NCBI RefSeq assembly: GCF_003367245.1
Contig: NZ_QRGR01000014.1
Span: forward strand, 101,235 to 165,234
Source of the DNA: Pontibacter diazotrophicus
Lineage (GTDB): Bacteria; Bacteroidota; Bacteroidia; Cytophagales; Hymenobacteraceae
Length of the DNA: 64,000 nt
Direction: 5' to 3'
Position 1 is the stretch's first letter, and every line of letters begins with the position of its first letter. A program made the position numbers and the translations under genes. Of this stretch, positions 25,116-33,655 are shown piece after piece. The notes under the pieces were generated by a model that was not told the origin of the DNA, made no database searches, and worked only from the letters and a program-made list of their open reading frames with translations.

Positions 25116-25912
25116 GGATTTGTCTCTAACTTTAAGCGCTCTCTAAAATCATATTCAGAAAGCTGGTAAAGCGCGTCGAGGAATTGGACCTGCATCGTTC
25201 CCGGCCCCGGTGCCTTTTCGGCAGCTATGTCGCCTGCAATGCCCATCAAAGCCATAGCTGCAGTAGTGGCAGCAAAGGCGTTGTCCGCACTAACCGCGCA
25301 GCATGCGCCCACCAATGCACTGGCGGTGCAGCCCATGCCCGTTATCCGGGACATCAGCACGTGACCATTCGAGAGGGCATTGTAATTACTCTTGTTCACG
25401 ATGTAGTCGGTGGCACCCGATACACAGACAACCGCGCTGGTGGTTTCGCTCAGCTGTTGTGCTGCTTCCAGGGCTTCTTCGCTGAGGCTGGTGCTATCAA
25501 CTCCTTTCGTATTGGAGCTGAATTTTGCCAAAGCCATTATTTCAGAGGCATTCCCACGGATTACCGTCGGGCGGTAACTGAGTAGCTCTTCCAGTACATT
25601 GTTGCGGTAAGACGTTGCGCCGGCTCCCACAGGGTCCAGCACCCATGCTTTTTGAAGTGCGTTCGCCTGCTTTACAGCCAGCTTCATACTCTCCACCCAG
25701 TACTCATCCAGCGTACCAATATTTACGACAAGGGCACCTGCAATACTGACCATATCACTTACTTCGCTGTGTGCATGCGCCATAACGGGAGAGGCACCAG
25801 CAGCCAGCAAGGCATTGGCGGTATTGTTCATAACAACATAATTGGTAATGTTGTGCACCAGCGGTGAATTCTGCCTGACGGCCGAAAGTATACTCCAGAG
25901 TTGCTCTTTCAT
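25112..25912 (-). CDS. thiM: Hydroxyethylthiazole kinase
   Basis: About 266 residues from ATG 25912 (MKEQLWSILSAVRQ); the frame stays open to 25999, but that extension lies in the riboswitch leader and is not family-like. It phosphorylates the salvaged thiazole alcohol. Motifs: PLVHNITNYVVMNNTANALLA near the N-terminus, WVLDPVGAGATSYR, RGNASEIMAL and the catalytic SRITGMGCTASALVGA. First gene of the thiM-thiE-thiD-tenA salvage operon; the de novo genes thiC, thiG and thiH are not in this window. Confidence 0.95.
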   Translation of the reverse strand: MKEQLWSILSAVRQNSPLVHNITNYVVMNNTANALLAAGASPVMAHAHSEVSDMVSIAGALVVNIGTLDEYWVESMKLAVKQANALQKAWVLDPVGAGATSYRNNVLEELLSYRPTVIRGNASEIMALAKFSSNTKGVDSTSLSEEALEAAQQLSETTSAVVCVSGATDYIVNKSNYNALSNGHVLMSRITGMGCTASALVGACCAVSADNAFAATTAAMALMGIAGDIAAEKAPGPGTMQVQFLDALYQLSEYDFRERLKLETNP

Positions 25913-26007
25913 AATTTCTTGTTTAAAGATAAGATGATGGCCCAGGAGTATCCGGAAAAGGAGGGATAGATGAAAAGAGGAAATAGCCGCAATAGCCATT
26001 CATGCTT

Positions 26008-26080
26008 TTCCCTTCGCCAGCATTACCTGGATCAGGTTCAAAGGGTATTGTCTCAGTTCCTGTTTCGGAACACCCCTAAA
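26008..26080 (-). ncRNA. TPP riboswitch (THI element)
   Basis: Reading the minus strand from 26080: AGGGGTG, then CTGAGA, ACCCTTTGAACCTGATC and AATGCTGGCGAAGGG. These are the conserved blocks of the thiamine pyrophosphate aptamer, in order and with normal spacing. It lies about 95 nt before the thiM start, so it should switch off the salvage operon when TPP is plentiful. The expression platform lies within 25913-26007; no clear terminator stem was seen there, so control of translation or a less obvious terminator is possible. Confidence 0.95.
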
Positions 26081-26215
26081 GCCGATACTAAACTAGGATA
26101 ATTATGTATGAATAAAAAGTAATGTGGTAGATAATGGTTCGGGTCTGTCTGCTTTAATCAAGACTATTTTAATTAAATAACTTATAAAAAGACTTGATTT
26201 TTTCTGCAGTCTGTA

Positions 26216-26899
26216 TTATTTCTTTTTATCCCCCTTCAACAGATGTAATGTGCCATCTGCATAACCGACAATGACCCTATGAACTTTAGGATGCAAAAAC
26301 AAGCCACTTTCTACCACCCCCGGTATCAACAGGATGCTGTTATTCAGGAGTTCAGGAACTTCAATTTGGTTAAAAAAACAATCAGCAATCAGGTTACCAT
26401 TATCAGTTACAAAGTTCTTCCCGTCTTTTTGCCTGATGCTTGTTTCACAACCTAAGTTTTTTAATTGTTTTAGCGTCAGTTCTGCTGCAAAAGGCACTAT
26501 TTCCACGGGTAAGGGAAACTTGCCTAGTGTGCGCACCAGCTTTGATTCATCTACAACTACGATGAATTGGCTGCTATTATAGGCGATAATTTTTTCACGA
26601 AGCAATGCACCGCCACCGCCTTTAATCAGGTTGCACTGGGCATCAACTTCATCTGCGCCATCAATGGTGACATCAATACGGGACAATTCTGAAAAGTCAG
26701 TCAGTTGTATACCGTACTGCTTTGCCAGGTCTTCAGATGCTACTGAACTAGCTACTGCCTGAATGTGGAGGCCGGCTTTCACTTTTTCTCCCAGCGCTTT
26801 GATAGCCCATGAGGCGGTAGAGCCGGTGCCAAGCCCAACTGTCATGCCATCTTCTACATATTCTACTGCGCTTTCTGCTGCCAGCTTTTTTGCATCCAT
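26216..26899 (-). CDS. rpiA: Ribose-5-phosphate isomerase A
   Basis: A 227-residue RpiA. It interconverts ribose 5-phosphate and ribulose 5-phosphate in the pentose phosphate pathway. Motifs: GLGTGSTASWAIKAL (phosphate loop), DVTIDGADEVDAQCNLIKGGGGALLREKI with the catalytic Asp and Lys region, and VVVDESKLVRTLG. Length is normal. It stands alone on the minus strand, 190 nt downstream of the aldo/keto reductase gene, with a G/C-rich hairpin between. Confidence 0.96.
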   Translation of the reverse strand: MDAKKLAAESAVEYVEDGMTVGLGTGSTASWAIKALGEKVKAGLHIQAVASSVASEDLAKQYGIQLTDFSELSRIDVTIDGADEVDAQCNLIKGGGGALLREKIIAYNSSQFIVVVDESKLVRTLGKFPLPVEIVPFAAELTLKQLKNLGCETSIRQKDGKNFVTDNGNLIADCFFNQIEVPELLNNSILLIPGVVESGLFLHPKVHRVIVGYADGTLHLLKGDKKK

Positions 26900-26943
26900 T
26901 GATTAATTCTGACTGTTGGTAGTGGTTTGTTTCTTCAAATTTA

Positions 26944-26991
26944 CCCCCGCCCGGCTCTGGCTTACATGTTCTGACAGAGTGCGGGCGGGGG
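26944..26991. terminator. GC-rich hairpin between aldo/keto reductase gene and rpiA
   Basis: CCCCCGCCCG (26944-26953) pairs exactly with 26982-26991, continued inside by CTCTG/CAGAG with one bulge, giving about 15 bp of stem. No strong T-run follows on the minus strand, so it may be a terminator, an attenuator or a structured 5' leader of rpiA. Confidence 0.5.
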
Positions 26992-27091
26992 CTGTTTCAG
27001 AGTAATACAGCTGCCGATAGCAGGCCATTTCGATTGGTGTTAAGATATAAAGCGCTTGTGCTCACATCTTATAATTTGCTTGCACTGAGTG

Positions 27092-28048
27092 CTAATAACG
27101 GTTCCCCGCCGTGATATCCGGTGGGAAGATATTGTCTATTTCAAGCACTTCTTCTACGCTTAACAGTACATCTACCGCCTTTACATTTTCCTCCAGGTAT
27201 TTTCTGCGCTTTGTTCCCGGAATAGGGACCAGGTCATCGCCTTTGGATAATACCCAGGCCAGCGCCAGCTGTGCTGCACTAATCCCTTTATCAGATGCGA
27301 GCTTGTTCAGCTTGTCTACGATGTTGAGGTTCTTTTTGAAGTTTTCGCTCATGAAGCGCGGGTTGTGTCTGCGGAAGTCGCCCTCTTCAAAATCGTCAGG
27401 ACTTTTAATGGCTCCTGTTAAAAAGCCGCGGCCTAATGGGCTATAAGGCACAAAACCGATTCCTAGTTGGCGTACCGTGTCCAGCACCCCATTTGTTTCT
27501 ACATCTCTTGTCCATAGGGAATATTCTGTTTGCACAGCAGTTATTGGGTGTGTCTTATGCGCCCTTCTAATCAATTCGGGTTCCGCCTCAGAAATGCCCA
27601 GGTAGCGTACCTTGCCTTCTGATACCAGGTCAGCCATGGCACCAATGGTGTCTTCAATCGGAACATCTGGGTCCATACGGTGCTGGTAATAAAGGTCGAT
27701 AGTGTCTATTCCCAGGTTTTTCAAACTTCCCTCGGCAGATTTGCGCACTGTCTCCGGTCTGCCGTCTATGCGCATCCCATTTTCACCAATGGCCACACCA
27801 AATTTGGTGGCGATAAATACCTGGTCTCTTTTTCCTTTGATCGCTCCGCCTACTAACTTTTCGTTTGTGTGCGGACCGTACAGTTCGGCGGTGTCGAGAA
27901 AATTTATTCCCAGTTCCAGTGCCCGATGGATGGTGGCTACTGATTCATCGTCGTTTCTGTTACCATAAAAGGCGCTCATGCCCATACAGCCCAAGCCTAT
28001 CGCGGATACATCTAGTCCATGTTTTCCTAATGTTCTTTTCTTCATCAT
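27092..28048 (-). CDS. Aldo/keto reductase
   Basis: A 318-residue TIM-barrel NADPH-dependent oxidoreductase of the AKR superfamily (YajO/IolS-like group). The catalytic tetrad can be placed: Asp in [11 protein letters not shown] with Tyr in the same motif, Lys in FIATKFG and His in LYYQHRMDP. Coenzyme-binding parts near the end include [16 protein letters not shown]. Substrate range is broad and not predictable. Monocistronic on the minus strand; an inverted-repeat element lies just upstream. Confidence 0.92.
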   Translation of the reverse strand: MMKKRTLGKHGLDVSAIGLGCMGMSAFYGNRNDDESVATIHRALELGINFLDTAELYGPHTNEKLVGGAIKGKRDQVFIATKFGVAIGENGMRIDGRPETVRKSAEGSLKNLGIDTIDLYYQHRMDPDVPIEDTIGAMADLVSEGKVRYLGISEAEPELIRRAHKTHPITAVQTEYSLWTRDVETNGVLDTVRQLGIGFVPYSPLGRGFLTGAIKSPDDFEEGDFRRHNPRFMSENFKKNLNIVDKLNKLASDKGISAAQLALAWVLSKGDDLVPIPGTKRRKYLEENVKAVDVLLSVEEVLEIDNIFPPDITAGNRY

Positions 28049-28112
28049 GTCGTTTGTTTTCTATGTTGTTCGATTCTGAGCTCGATTGTAATTACCCTTA
28101 ACTTTCCATAGA

Positions 28113-28251
28113 GCGAGCGTCCTCGCTCGTGCTTAGTATCACGCGGTCGCTGGCCGTATTTCGTGGCTGGAGGCTTGGAAAAACTTCCAAGTCTTCATGT
28201 ACTGCACAGGCCGTAGGCCCTGGAAAAGCAGACACGAGCGAGGACGCTCGC
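28113..28251. repeat. REP/MITE-like inverted repeat element
   Basis: Arms 28113-28131 and 28233-28251 are exact 19-bp complements (GCGAGCGTCCTCGCTCGTG and complement) around a 101-nt spacer. Each arm contains GAGCG-TCCT-CGCTC, a hairpin of its own. The spacer also holds CTTGGAA and its complement. It lies in the intergenic space between gabD and the aldo/keto reductase gene and resembles a BIME-type unit. Confidence 0.55.
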
Positions 28252-28268
28252 GCCATGATTAGCTATCT

Positions 28269-29717
28269 TTATTTATTCACGCCACCGAAGCACATGTACT
28301 TTATCTCCATAAAATAATCCATACCATATTTGGAGCCCTCACGACCAAAGCCGGATTCTTTTATACCGCCAAACGGTGCCACTTCTGTAGAAATTATACC
28401 TTCGTTGATGCCTACCATACCATATTCCAGCGCCTCGGCAACACGCCAGCAGCGGTTCACATCTCTGCTGTAGAAGTAGGAGGCAAGGCCGAATTCTGTG
28501 TCATTTGCCATTTGTACAGCTTCTTCCTCGGTACTGAAACGGAAGATAGGGGCTACGGGCCCAAACACTTCTTCCCGGGCAATGAGCATTGCTCCGGAGG
28601 CTTCTGCCAATACAGTTGGCTGGAAAAACAAGCCTTCGATGCTTTCTCCGCCTGTCGTGACTCTGGCACCTTTCTCCACGGCGTCACGGATGTGCTCCTT
28701 TACCTTGTTTAGTCCCTTCTCATTGATGAGCGACCCTATCTGTACATCTTTTTCCAGCACATTACCTGTTTTCAGGCCCTGAACTGCTTTTGTGAATTTC
28801 TCGACAAATGTATCATACACCTTGTCCTGTACCAGAATTCGGTTGACACAAACACAGGTTTGCCCGTTGTGGCGATACTTTGCAGCCAGGGCACCACTTA
28901 CTGCTTCGTCTATATCGGCGTCATCAAACACAATGAAGGGAGCGTTGCCACCCAACTCTAGGGATAGTTTCTTTAAAGTGGAGGCACTTTGGCTCATCAG
29001 GATTTTACCCACTGGTGTAGACCCCGTGAAAGAAAGCTTTCTGACTTTCGTGTTCTCACAAAACTCTTTACCAACCTCACTGCTCTCTGTTGAGGTAACG
29101 GTATTGTACACGCCAGGAGGGAAGCCTGCCTTTTCTGCTAAAACGCACAATGCAAGGGCAGTGAGCGGTGTTTCGGATGGTGGCTTCACGACAACAGGGC
29201 TGCCTGCGGCCAGCGCAGGACCTACTTTACGGGTGATCATGGCCAGCGGGAAGTTCCAGGGCGTGATAGCAGCAGCCACCCCTACGGATTGCTTGATAAC
29301 AACAAGGCGCCTGTCTTTGGTATGGGGTGGAATCACGTCTCCGTAAGCACGTTTGGCTTCCTCGGCAAACCATTCAATGAAGGATGCGCCATAGTTCACT
29401 TCTCCCAGGCTTTCTGTCATCACCTTCCCGGATTCGATGGTCATGATGCGGGCGAGTTCGGCCTTATGCTCTATTATCAGGTTAAACCAGTTCCGCAGGA
29501 TGTTAGAACGCTCTTTGGCTGTCAAAGCACGGTAGGCGGGCCAGGCAGCATCAGCTGCGTCGATGGCTTTGCGCACATCTTTGCGGTTCATATCGGGCAC
29601 AGCGGCCAGTACTTCGCCTGTGGCAGGGTTAGTCACATCAAAGGTTTTGCCACTTGCTGCCTTTTGCCAGGCTCCGTTCACGTAAGCCTCTGTTCTTATT
29701 AAATCACTCTTTTCCAT
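28269..29717 (-). CDS. gabD: NAD(P)-dependent succinate-semialdehyde dehydrogenase
   Basis: A 482-residue class 3-type aldehyde dehydrogenase, best matching GabD, which oxidises succinate semialdehyde to succinate. Cofactor and catalytic motifs: ITPWNFPLAMITRKVGPALA (catalytic Asn), VVKPPSETPLTAL, FTGSTPVGK, LELGGNAPFIVFDDAD with the general-base Glu, and NGQTCVCVNR with the nucleophilic Cys followed by a second Cys two residues on. EVFGPVAP and FGGIKESGFGREG close the family pattern. No GABA transaminase is adjacent. The assignment to succinate semialdehyde rests on overall similarity and could be another short-chain semialdehyde. Confidence 0.9.
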   Translation of the reverse strand: MEKSDLIRTEAYVNGAWQKAASGKTFDVTNPATGEVLAAVPDMNRKDVRKAIDAADAAWPAYRALTAKERSNILRNWFNLIIEHKAELARIMTIESGKVMTESLGEVNYGASFIEWFAEEAKRAYGDVIPPHTKDRRLVVIKQSVGVAAAITPWNFPLAMITRKVGPALAAGSPVVVKPPSETPLTALALCVLAEKAGFPPGVYNTVTSTESSEVGKEFCENTKVRKLSFTGSTPVGKILMSQSASTLKKLSLELGGNAPFIVFDDADIDEAVSGALAAKYRHNGQTCVCVNRILVQDKVYDTFVEKFTKAVQGLKTGNVLEKDVQIGSLINEKGLNKVKEHIRDAVEKGARVTTGGESIEGLFFQPTVLAEASGAMLIAREEVFGPVAPIFRFSTEEEAVQMANDTEFGLASYFYSRDVNRCWRVAEALEYGMVGINEGIISTEVAPFGGIKESGFGREGSKYGMDYFMEIKYMCFGGVNK

Positions 29718-30086
29718 TTGGTTGTCTTTTATGGCTTACAAATTAACCTTCTCTGGTTGCCTTGCTCATTGTATCAATCCTTTTACCGAGGAGTGGAATT
29801 GTATATTTATAAATCTCCCTCCCAGGAGAGAATAGGGTGGGTTTGTAGTGCCGGCCAGTTACCTGTTTTATTCCCTGAACCCGCTAGTAAAGTTCATGCC
29901 CTTGCAATGTCCTGTCTTCAGTTATCATCTGCATGAGCGCTTTCTATAGTACATGAAAAAGCCTTTCAGGGTTAACTGAAAGGCTTTCGTATTGGATGAG
30001 CCGGATGTGTGCTATTCCCGGTCATCTGCTTGTTTATGGTTATCACCAGGCAATCTGGATTTCATTGTCTGCCGAAGAGGACATTT
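29718..30086. other. Intergenic region with terminator
   Basis: About 370 nt between two minus-strand genes. It holds the terminator at 29958-29987 and presumably the gabD promoter; no coding frame is supported. Confidence 0.45.
29958..29987 (-). terminator. Terminator after histidine kinase gene
   Basis: AAAGCCTTTCAG (29958-29969) and its exact complement (29976-29987) form a 12-bp stem with a 6-nt loop; on the minus strand it is followed by a T5 run. It lies about 100 nt beyond the kinase stop. Confidence 0.8.
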
Positions 30087-31238
30087 TTACGCTTTAGGTT
30101 TCAGGTAAACGATAAACTCAGAACCTTCGCCAAGCTTACTTTTCACAATCAGTTCACCGCCTGCATTCTCTACAATTTTTTTTACAAGGTATAGCCCGAT
30201 GCCAGTTCCTTCCGTGTTTTTTTCAAAACGGGTAAACGGCGTGAAAATGAGTTCTTTCTTTTCCTCCGCAATGCCAATACCGTTGTCTTTAACTGAAATC
30301 TGTATAAAACCATTTAAGGTTTCTGTTTTGACATGTATTTCAGGAGCTCTGTCAGGTGATTTGTATTTTATGGCATTGCTCAACAGGTTGTAAATAATGC
30401 TTCGGAGGTTTTTTCTTGAGAATTCAATATCCGGCTCGCTGATATCATAGGTAATAGAAGCATTGCTCTCCAGGATATTATCTTTGATAGTTAATTCTAC
30501 TTGCGTAAGCACATCTTCGAAACGTACATTTTCTACTACTTCCTTAAAATTACCTTCAATTTTAGCAATTTCTGAAAGCTCATCTATGATGTTCCGCATT
30601 GTCTTAACAGAATTCTCAAGCATGGCGGCAATCTTATTCTGTTCCTCGTTTTCAGCGTCGCATTGTTCTAAGAGGTCATTTGATGTTTGCTTTAATAGCT
30701 GCAACAAGCCTTCTATATTTGCGAGTGGCGCCTTCAGGTCATGGGACACGGAGTAGATGAATGTTTCATGAGAGGCATTCAGCTTTTCCAGGTCTCGCAG
30801 CACTTTCATGCGGTCTGTGATATCCACAAACGTAATGATGACGCCATTGGTCCTGTTGTCTCTTTTAAGCACATACGGAATAATATTCATCTGGAACCAA
30901 TGTAAATCCGTTGTTTGTATCTCTTTCTCAAAGATCTGTTCTGTTTCTATTACTTCAAGTATATTGTCTATGATAGTAGAATACCGGATATTATCTATCA
31001 ATTCTTCCATAGGACGGCCAATGTGGTTATCTGAAAGATTGAACTGCTTCATGGCCGGGGGAGTGAACTTGCGAAGCACCAGATCCGCATCCACGAAGAG
31101 CTGCGGTATAATCGTGTTCCTGAAGTAATTCTCCAGTTCAGCATTCAGTTCTATCAGTTCTCTGATTTTTTGGTTATCTTTTTTTCCTGAGGAGGACTTA
31201 GGGGTAGAATTTGATGTCTCATTTTTTTGTGATCCCAT
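30087..31238 (-). CDS. PAS-domain sensor histidine kinase
   Basis: About 383 residues from ATG 31238 (MGSQKNETSNSTPKSSSG); the frame is open to 31322. After a polar tail comes a coiled region (IRELIELNAELENYF) and one PAS domain (QLFVDADLVLRKFTPPAMKQF ends near VIITFVDITDR), of the CheR/PAS_10-associated type often found in Bacteroidota. HisKA: SVSHDLKAPLANIEGLLQLL, His about residue 166. HATPase: NLLSNAIKYKSP, VKDNGIGIAEE, FTPFTRFEKN and GTGIGLYLVKKIVENAGG. Soluble. It has the same design and strongly similar motifs as the kinase at 46887-48023, so the two are paralogues. No response regulator is adjacent. Confidence 0.9.
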   Translation of the reverse strand: MGSQKNETSNSTPKSSSGKKDNQKIRELIELNAELENYFRNTIIPQLFVDADLVLRKFTPPAMKQFNLSDNHIGRPMEELIDNIRYSTIIDNILEVIETEQIFEKEIQTTDLHWFQMNIIPYVLKRDNRTNGVIITFVDITDRMKVLRDLEKLNASHETFIYSVSHDLKAPLANIEGLLQLLKQTSNDLLEQCDAENEEQNKIAAMLENSVKTMRNIIDELSEIAKIEGNFKEVVENVRFEDVLTQVELTIKDNILESNASITYDISEPDIEFSRKNLRSIIYNLLSNAIKYKSPDRAPEIHVKTETLNGFIQISVKDNGIGIAEEKKELIFTPFTRFEKNTEGTGIGLYLVKKIVENAGGELIVKSKLGEGSEFIVYLKPKA

Positions 31239-31366
31239 TTTCTCTTGTAATTCTTCCGGGTGGCAATAATTTGAATAAACAAAAAAAGGCAGGTCTCTTT
31301 TCGCAATTGCTGTAATGTACAACTATTTTATCAACTATAGGCACGGTGCTTCAGTTCATAAAAAAC

Positions 31367-31402
31367 AAGAAGGCTGCCTGAAGTAAATCAGTCAGCCTTC
31401 TT
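31367..31402 (-). terminator. Terminator after VOC gene
   Basis: Arms 31367-31381 and 31388-31402 pair over 15 bp with one mismatch (core AAGAAGGCTG) and a 6-nt loop; on the minus strand it is followed by a T6 run. It is about 80 nt past the stop of the minus-strand VOC gene. Confidence 0.8.
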
Positions 31403-31479
31403 TAATAAATTTGTATGGTCTGAAAAGTGAAGTTAATCTACAGGTTTAATTTTGATAACTACTGCTTGTAAGTGATGCT

Positions 31480-31971
31480 TTAATCGAGCTCTTTCAGGAG
31501 GCCCTCCAGGTCAAGCGGACGCGTATACATCTCCACAGAACCGTCAGACTTTTTCGGCCATTCTTCTTTAGGTCGGTCCCAGTACAGTTCTACGCCGTTG
31601 CGGTCTGGGTCCATGAGGTAGAGCGCTTCGGATACACCATGGTCAGCGGTGCCGGTGAGAGGGTAGTTCGCCTCCTGCAGCCGACGGAGTATAGCAGCCA
31701 GATCCCTGCGGGTAGGGTATAGGATAGCAGTATGGAAGAGTCCGGTGCTGCTAACAGGGGGAGGGGATCCATTCTTGCTATACCAGGTGTTCAGCCCGAT
31801 GTGGTGATGGTAGCCCCCTGCTGAGATAAATGCTGCGTCTTCGCCATAGGTGGTGGTGATTTCAAAGCCCAGCAGGTCGCAGTAAAACTTCAGGGCGCGC
31901 TCCATGTTTGCCACTTTCAGGTGAACGTGCCCAATTCTTGTCTGCGGTGGGGTTGTATAGTCTGATGCCAT
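31480..31971 (-). CDS. VOC-family (glyoxalase/extradiol dioxygenase fold) protein
   Basis: A 163-residue vicinal-oxygen-chelate protein, close in pattern to CatE-type catechol dioxygenase-like proteins. The two beta-alpha-beta-beta-beta modules start at GHVHLKVANMERALKFYCDLLGF and GLFHTAILYPTRRDL. Candidate metal ligands are the first His in GHVHLK, the His in LFHTAIL and the Glu in GVELYWD. HHHIGLN in the first module is typical of the group. Reaction unknown. It lies next to the FrnE-like gene and an HxlR regulator, a setting that suggests quinone, aldehyde or thiol stress handling. Confidence 0.88.
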   Translation of the reverse strand: MASDYTTPPQTRIGHVHLKVANMERALKFYCDLLGFEITTTYGEDAAFISAGGYHHHIGLNTWYSKNGSPPPVSSTGLFHTAILYPTRRDLAAILRRLQEANYPLTGTADHGVSEALYLMDPDRNGVELYWDRPKEEWPKKSDGSVEMYTRPLDLEGLLKELD

Positions 31972-31998
31972 ATTTCAACGCTTTTCTAATTTATAAAA

Positions 31999-32030
31999 AA
32001 GTGTGTTGGGGCAATTTTCCCAACACACTT
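31999..32030 (-). terminator. Terminator after frnE-like gene
   Basis: AAGTGTGTTGGG (31999-32010) pairs exactly with 32019-32030 around an 8-nt loop; the minus strand continues into a T6 run. It separates the frnE-like gene from the VOC gene. Confidence 0.8.
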
Positions 32031-32146
32031 CCTGATTTAATCAGCCTTCTTCCAAATCCTGTATTCTTAGTACGTATAGTTGAGGCAGCGAGGCTGTCAA
32101 GTGCTGACCTTACACCAACCGTACAACTCTCTTAGGCTGTATGCTG

Positions 32147-32857
32147 CTAGCAGTCACCATCAATGCCGCAGCTCTGACCTTCTGCTGTTATTTCCTCAAA
32201 TTTTGGTGTTTGAGGAGCAATCTGTGAAAACACCTGGTGAAAAGTTTCTGCCGGCTGTGCCCCGCTTACGAGGTATTTGTCGTTGATGATGAAGGCCGGT
32301 ACACCCGTGATACCTGAAGCTTGTGCCCATTGTTCCATCTCACGCACCTCGTTTTTACCCTCCTCCCTTTCAAAGAATCCTTCCAGGCGCTCAGCAGGAA
32401 TTCCGTTGGCTATTCCGATTTCTTTTAAGGCAGCAGTGTCGTTCATGTTTTTGCCTTCTGTAAAGTAACTATAGAAAAGGGCATGCGCCACCTCTTCCTG
32501 CACACCGCATTCACCCGCCAGCCAGATAAGTCTGTGACCGTTGAAAGTGTTGTTCACTGTGGTCAGTTTTTCAAAGTTAAACTCGATACCCTCCGGCGCA
32601 CCGGCGTCTTGCAGGCGCTGATTCATAGCATCTATTTGCGAAACGATAGAAGGGCCGTAGGCATTTTTAAAGTACTCCAGCCTGTCCACGCCCTCCTGCG
32701 GGATGTTTGCGTTCAGCTCGAAGGGTTTGAAGCTGATGTCAAATTCATAGTCTTTATTTGCCTCTTTTATGGCTTTGTTCAGGCGTTGCTCGCCCACATA
32801 GCACCAGGGGCAGTTTACATCCGATACAATATCTATTTTTATTTTCTGCTTAGTCAT
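32147..32857 (-). CDS. DsbA-family thiol oxidoreductase, FrnE-like
   Basis: A 236-residue cytoplasmic DsbA-fold protein of the FrnE/2-hydroxychromene-carboxylate-isomerase-like group. The active site is CPWC in SDVNCPWCYVGEQRL at residues about 16-19, and the cis-Pro loop is GITGVPAFIINDKYLVSGAQP. There is an additional C-terminal pair, CGIDGDC, which recalls the second redox motif reported for FrnE of Deinococcus. No signal peptide is present. It probably reshuffles disulfides under oxidative or electrophile stress. It is divergent from the HxlR regulator across 308 nt with an evident operator on the regulator's side. Confidence 0.88.
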   Translation of the reverse strand: MTKQKIKIDIVSDVNCPWCYVGEQRLNKAIKEANKDYEFDISFKPFELNANIPQEGVDRLEYFKNAYGPSIVSQIDAMNQRLQDAGAPEGIEFNFEKLTTVNNTFNGHRLIWLAGECGVQEEVAHALFYSYFTEGKNMNDTAALKEIGIANGIPAERLEGFFEREEGKNEVREMEQWAQASGITGVPAFIINDKYLVSGAQPAETFHQVFSQIAPQTPKFEEITAEGQSCGIDGDC

Positions 32858-33165
32858 AATTCAATTTTTCATAATTTAATTAGAGAAATGTTGGTTCTTA
32901 GCCTTTCCATTTATTTACAAGGTAACCACAGAAGCTACTGAAGGGGCCATAGACTCCAGTATTATCGTTTACTTTATCAGCAGGCACTTTCTTCCGTTCA
33001 TTCTCTTAGAATCATATCGCCACTCCAGTGATTCTACTATCCTGCTCATATATCTTCAACGATAATGTTTCAGTATTGATTCAATACTAGGTTACTTTTA
33101 GTAACTCAAAAGTAACCTAGTATCTTTGTTTAAAGCAAGAAGGTACATTAACGACACTAAGTATC
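32858..33165. other. Divergent regulatory region between frnE-like and HxlR genes
   Basis: 308 nt holding both promoters. The regulator-proximal part has the dyads described separately; no similar dyad was seen close to the frnE-like start. Confidence 0.5.
33072..33128 (+). promoter_or_regulatory. HxlR operator overlapping a Bacteroidota-type promoter
   Basis: A perfect 16-bp dyad (33084-33099 and 33108-33123, arm ATACTAGGTTACTTTT, 8-nt spacer) overlaps a second 8-bp dyad (33072-33079 and 33081-33088). TATCTTTG at 33121-33128 matches the Bacteroidota -7 box TAnnTTTG, 37 nt before the ATG. A bound dimer would cover the -33 to -7 region, which fits repression. The promoter box is by consensus match only. 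Confidence 0.7.
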
Positions 33166-33600
33166 ATGGGAGTAACTAAAGATGAGAATCAGCAGGTTAA
33201 GGTTCAGGAGAAGATAGATAAAATAATGGATGACAAGGAGGCGGCAGCCCCATGTTGCCCGGTGAAGGACATCCTGGGACGCTTTGGTGACAAGTGGTCC
33301 ATCTATGCTATTCTGATGCTGGGCCGTAACGAAAAGCTCCGTTTTAACGAACTGAAGGGACTGATATCAGGGATATCGCAGCGCATGCTCACTGTCACGC
33401 TGCGATCCCTGGAAGAGGACGGCCTGGTGAAGCGGACGATTTTTCCGGAAATACCGCCCAGGGTAGAGTATGAACTGACAGATCTGGGGCAAAGCCTGCT
33501 GCTGCAGTTACTTGAACTGGCAGATTGGGCGAAGCTGAACCTGCATCATATTGTAGCGGCGAGGGAACGATACGCTAAACAAGAGCAGAAGCGAACGTGA
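33166..33600 (+). CDS. HxlR-family transcriptional regulator
   Basis: A 144-residue winged-helix regulator. The HxlR domain starts at CCPVKDILGRFGDKWSIYAIL and continues with LRFNELKGLISGISQRMLTVTLRSLEEDGLV and PPRVEYELTDLGQSL. Two adjacent Cys (residues 30-31) precede the first helix, where YodB and HypR-type members carry their redox-sensing Cys; the family senses quinones, disulfides or aldehydes. A polar N-terminal tail of about 28 residues is extra. It is divergent from the FrnE-like thiol oxidoreductase, a likely target along with itself. Confidence 0.92.
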   Translation: MGVTKDENQQVKVQEKIDKIMDDKEAAAPCCPVKDILGRFGDKWSIYAILMLGRNEKLRFNELKGLISGISQRMLTVTLRSLEEDGLVKRTIFPEIPPRVEYELTDLGQSLLLQLLELADWAKLNLHHIVAARERYAKQEQKRT

Positions 33601-33655
33601 GAAACAAGGGGGTGCGGCAATTGATTTACTTGCCCCTGCCAAGTGTAGATTGATA

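Noticed and set aside
25913..25999. N-terminal extension of ThiM
   Set aside because: The extra 29 codons fall between the TPP aptamer and the family-conserved start MKEQLW and are not conserved-looking.
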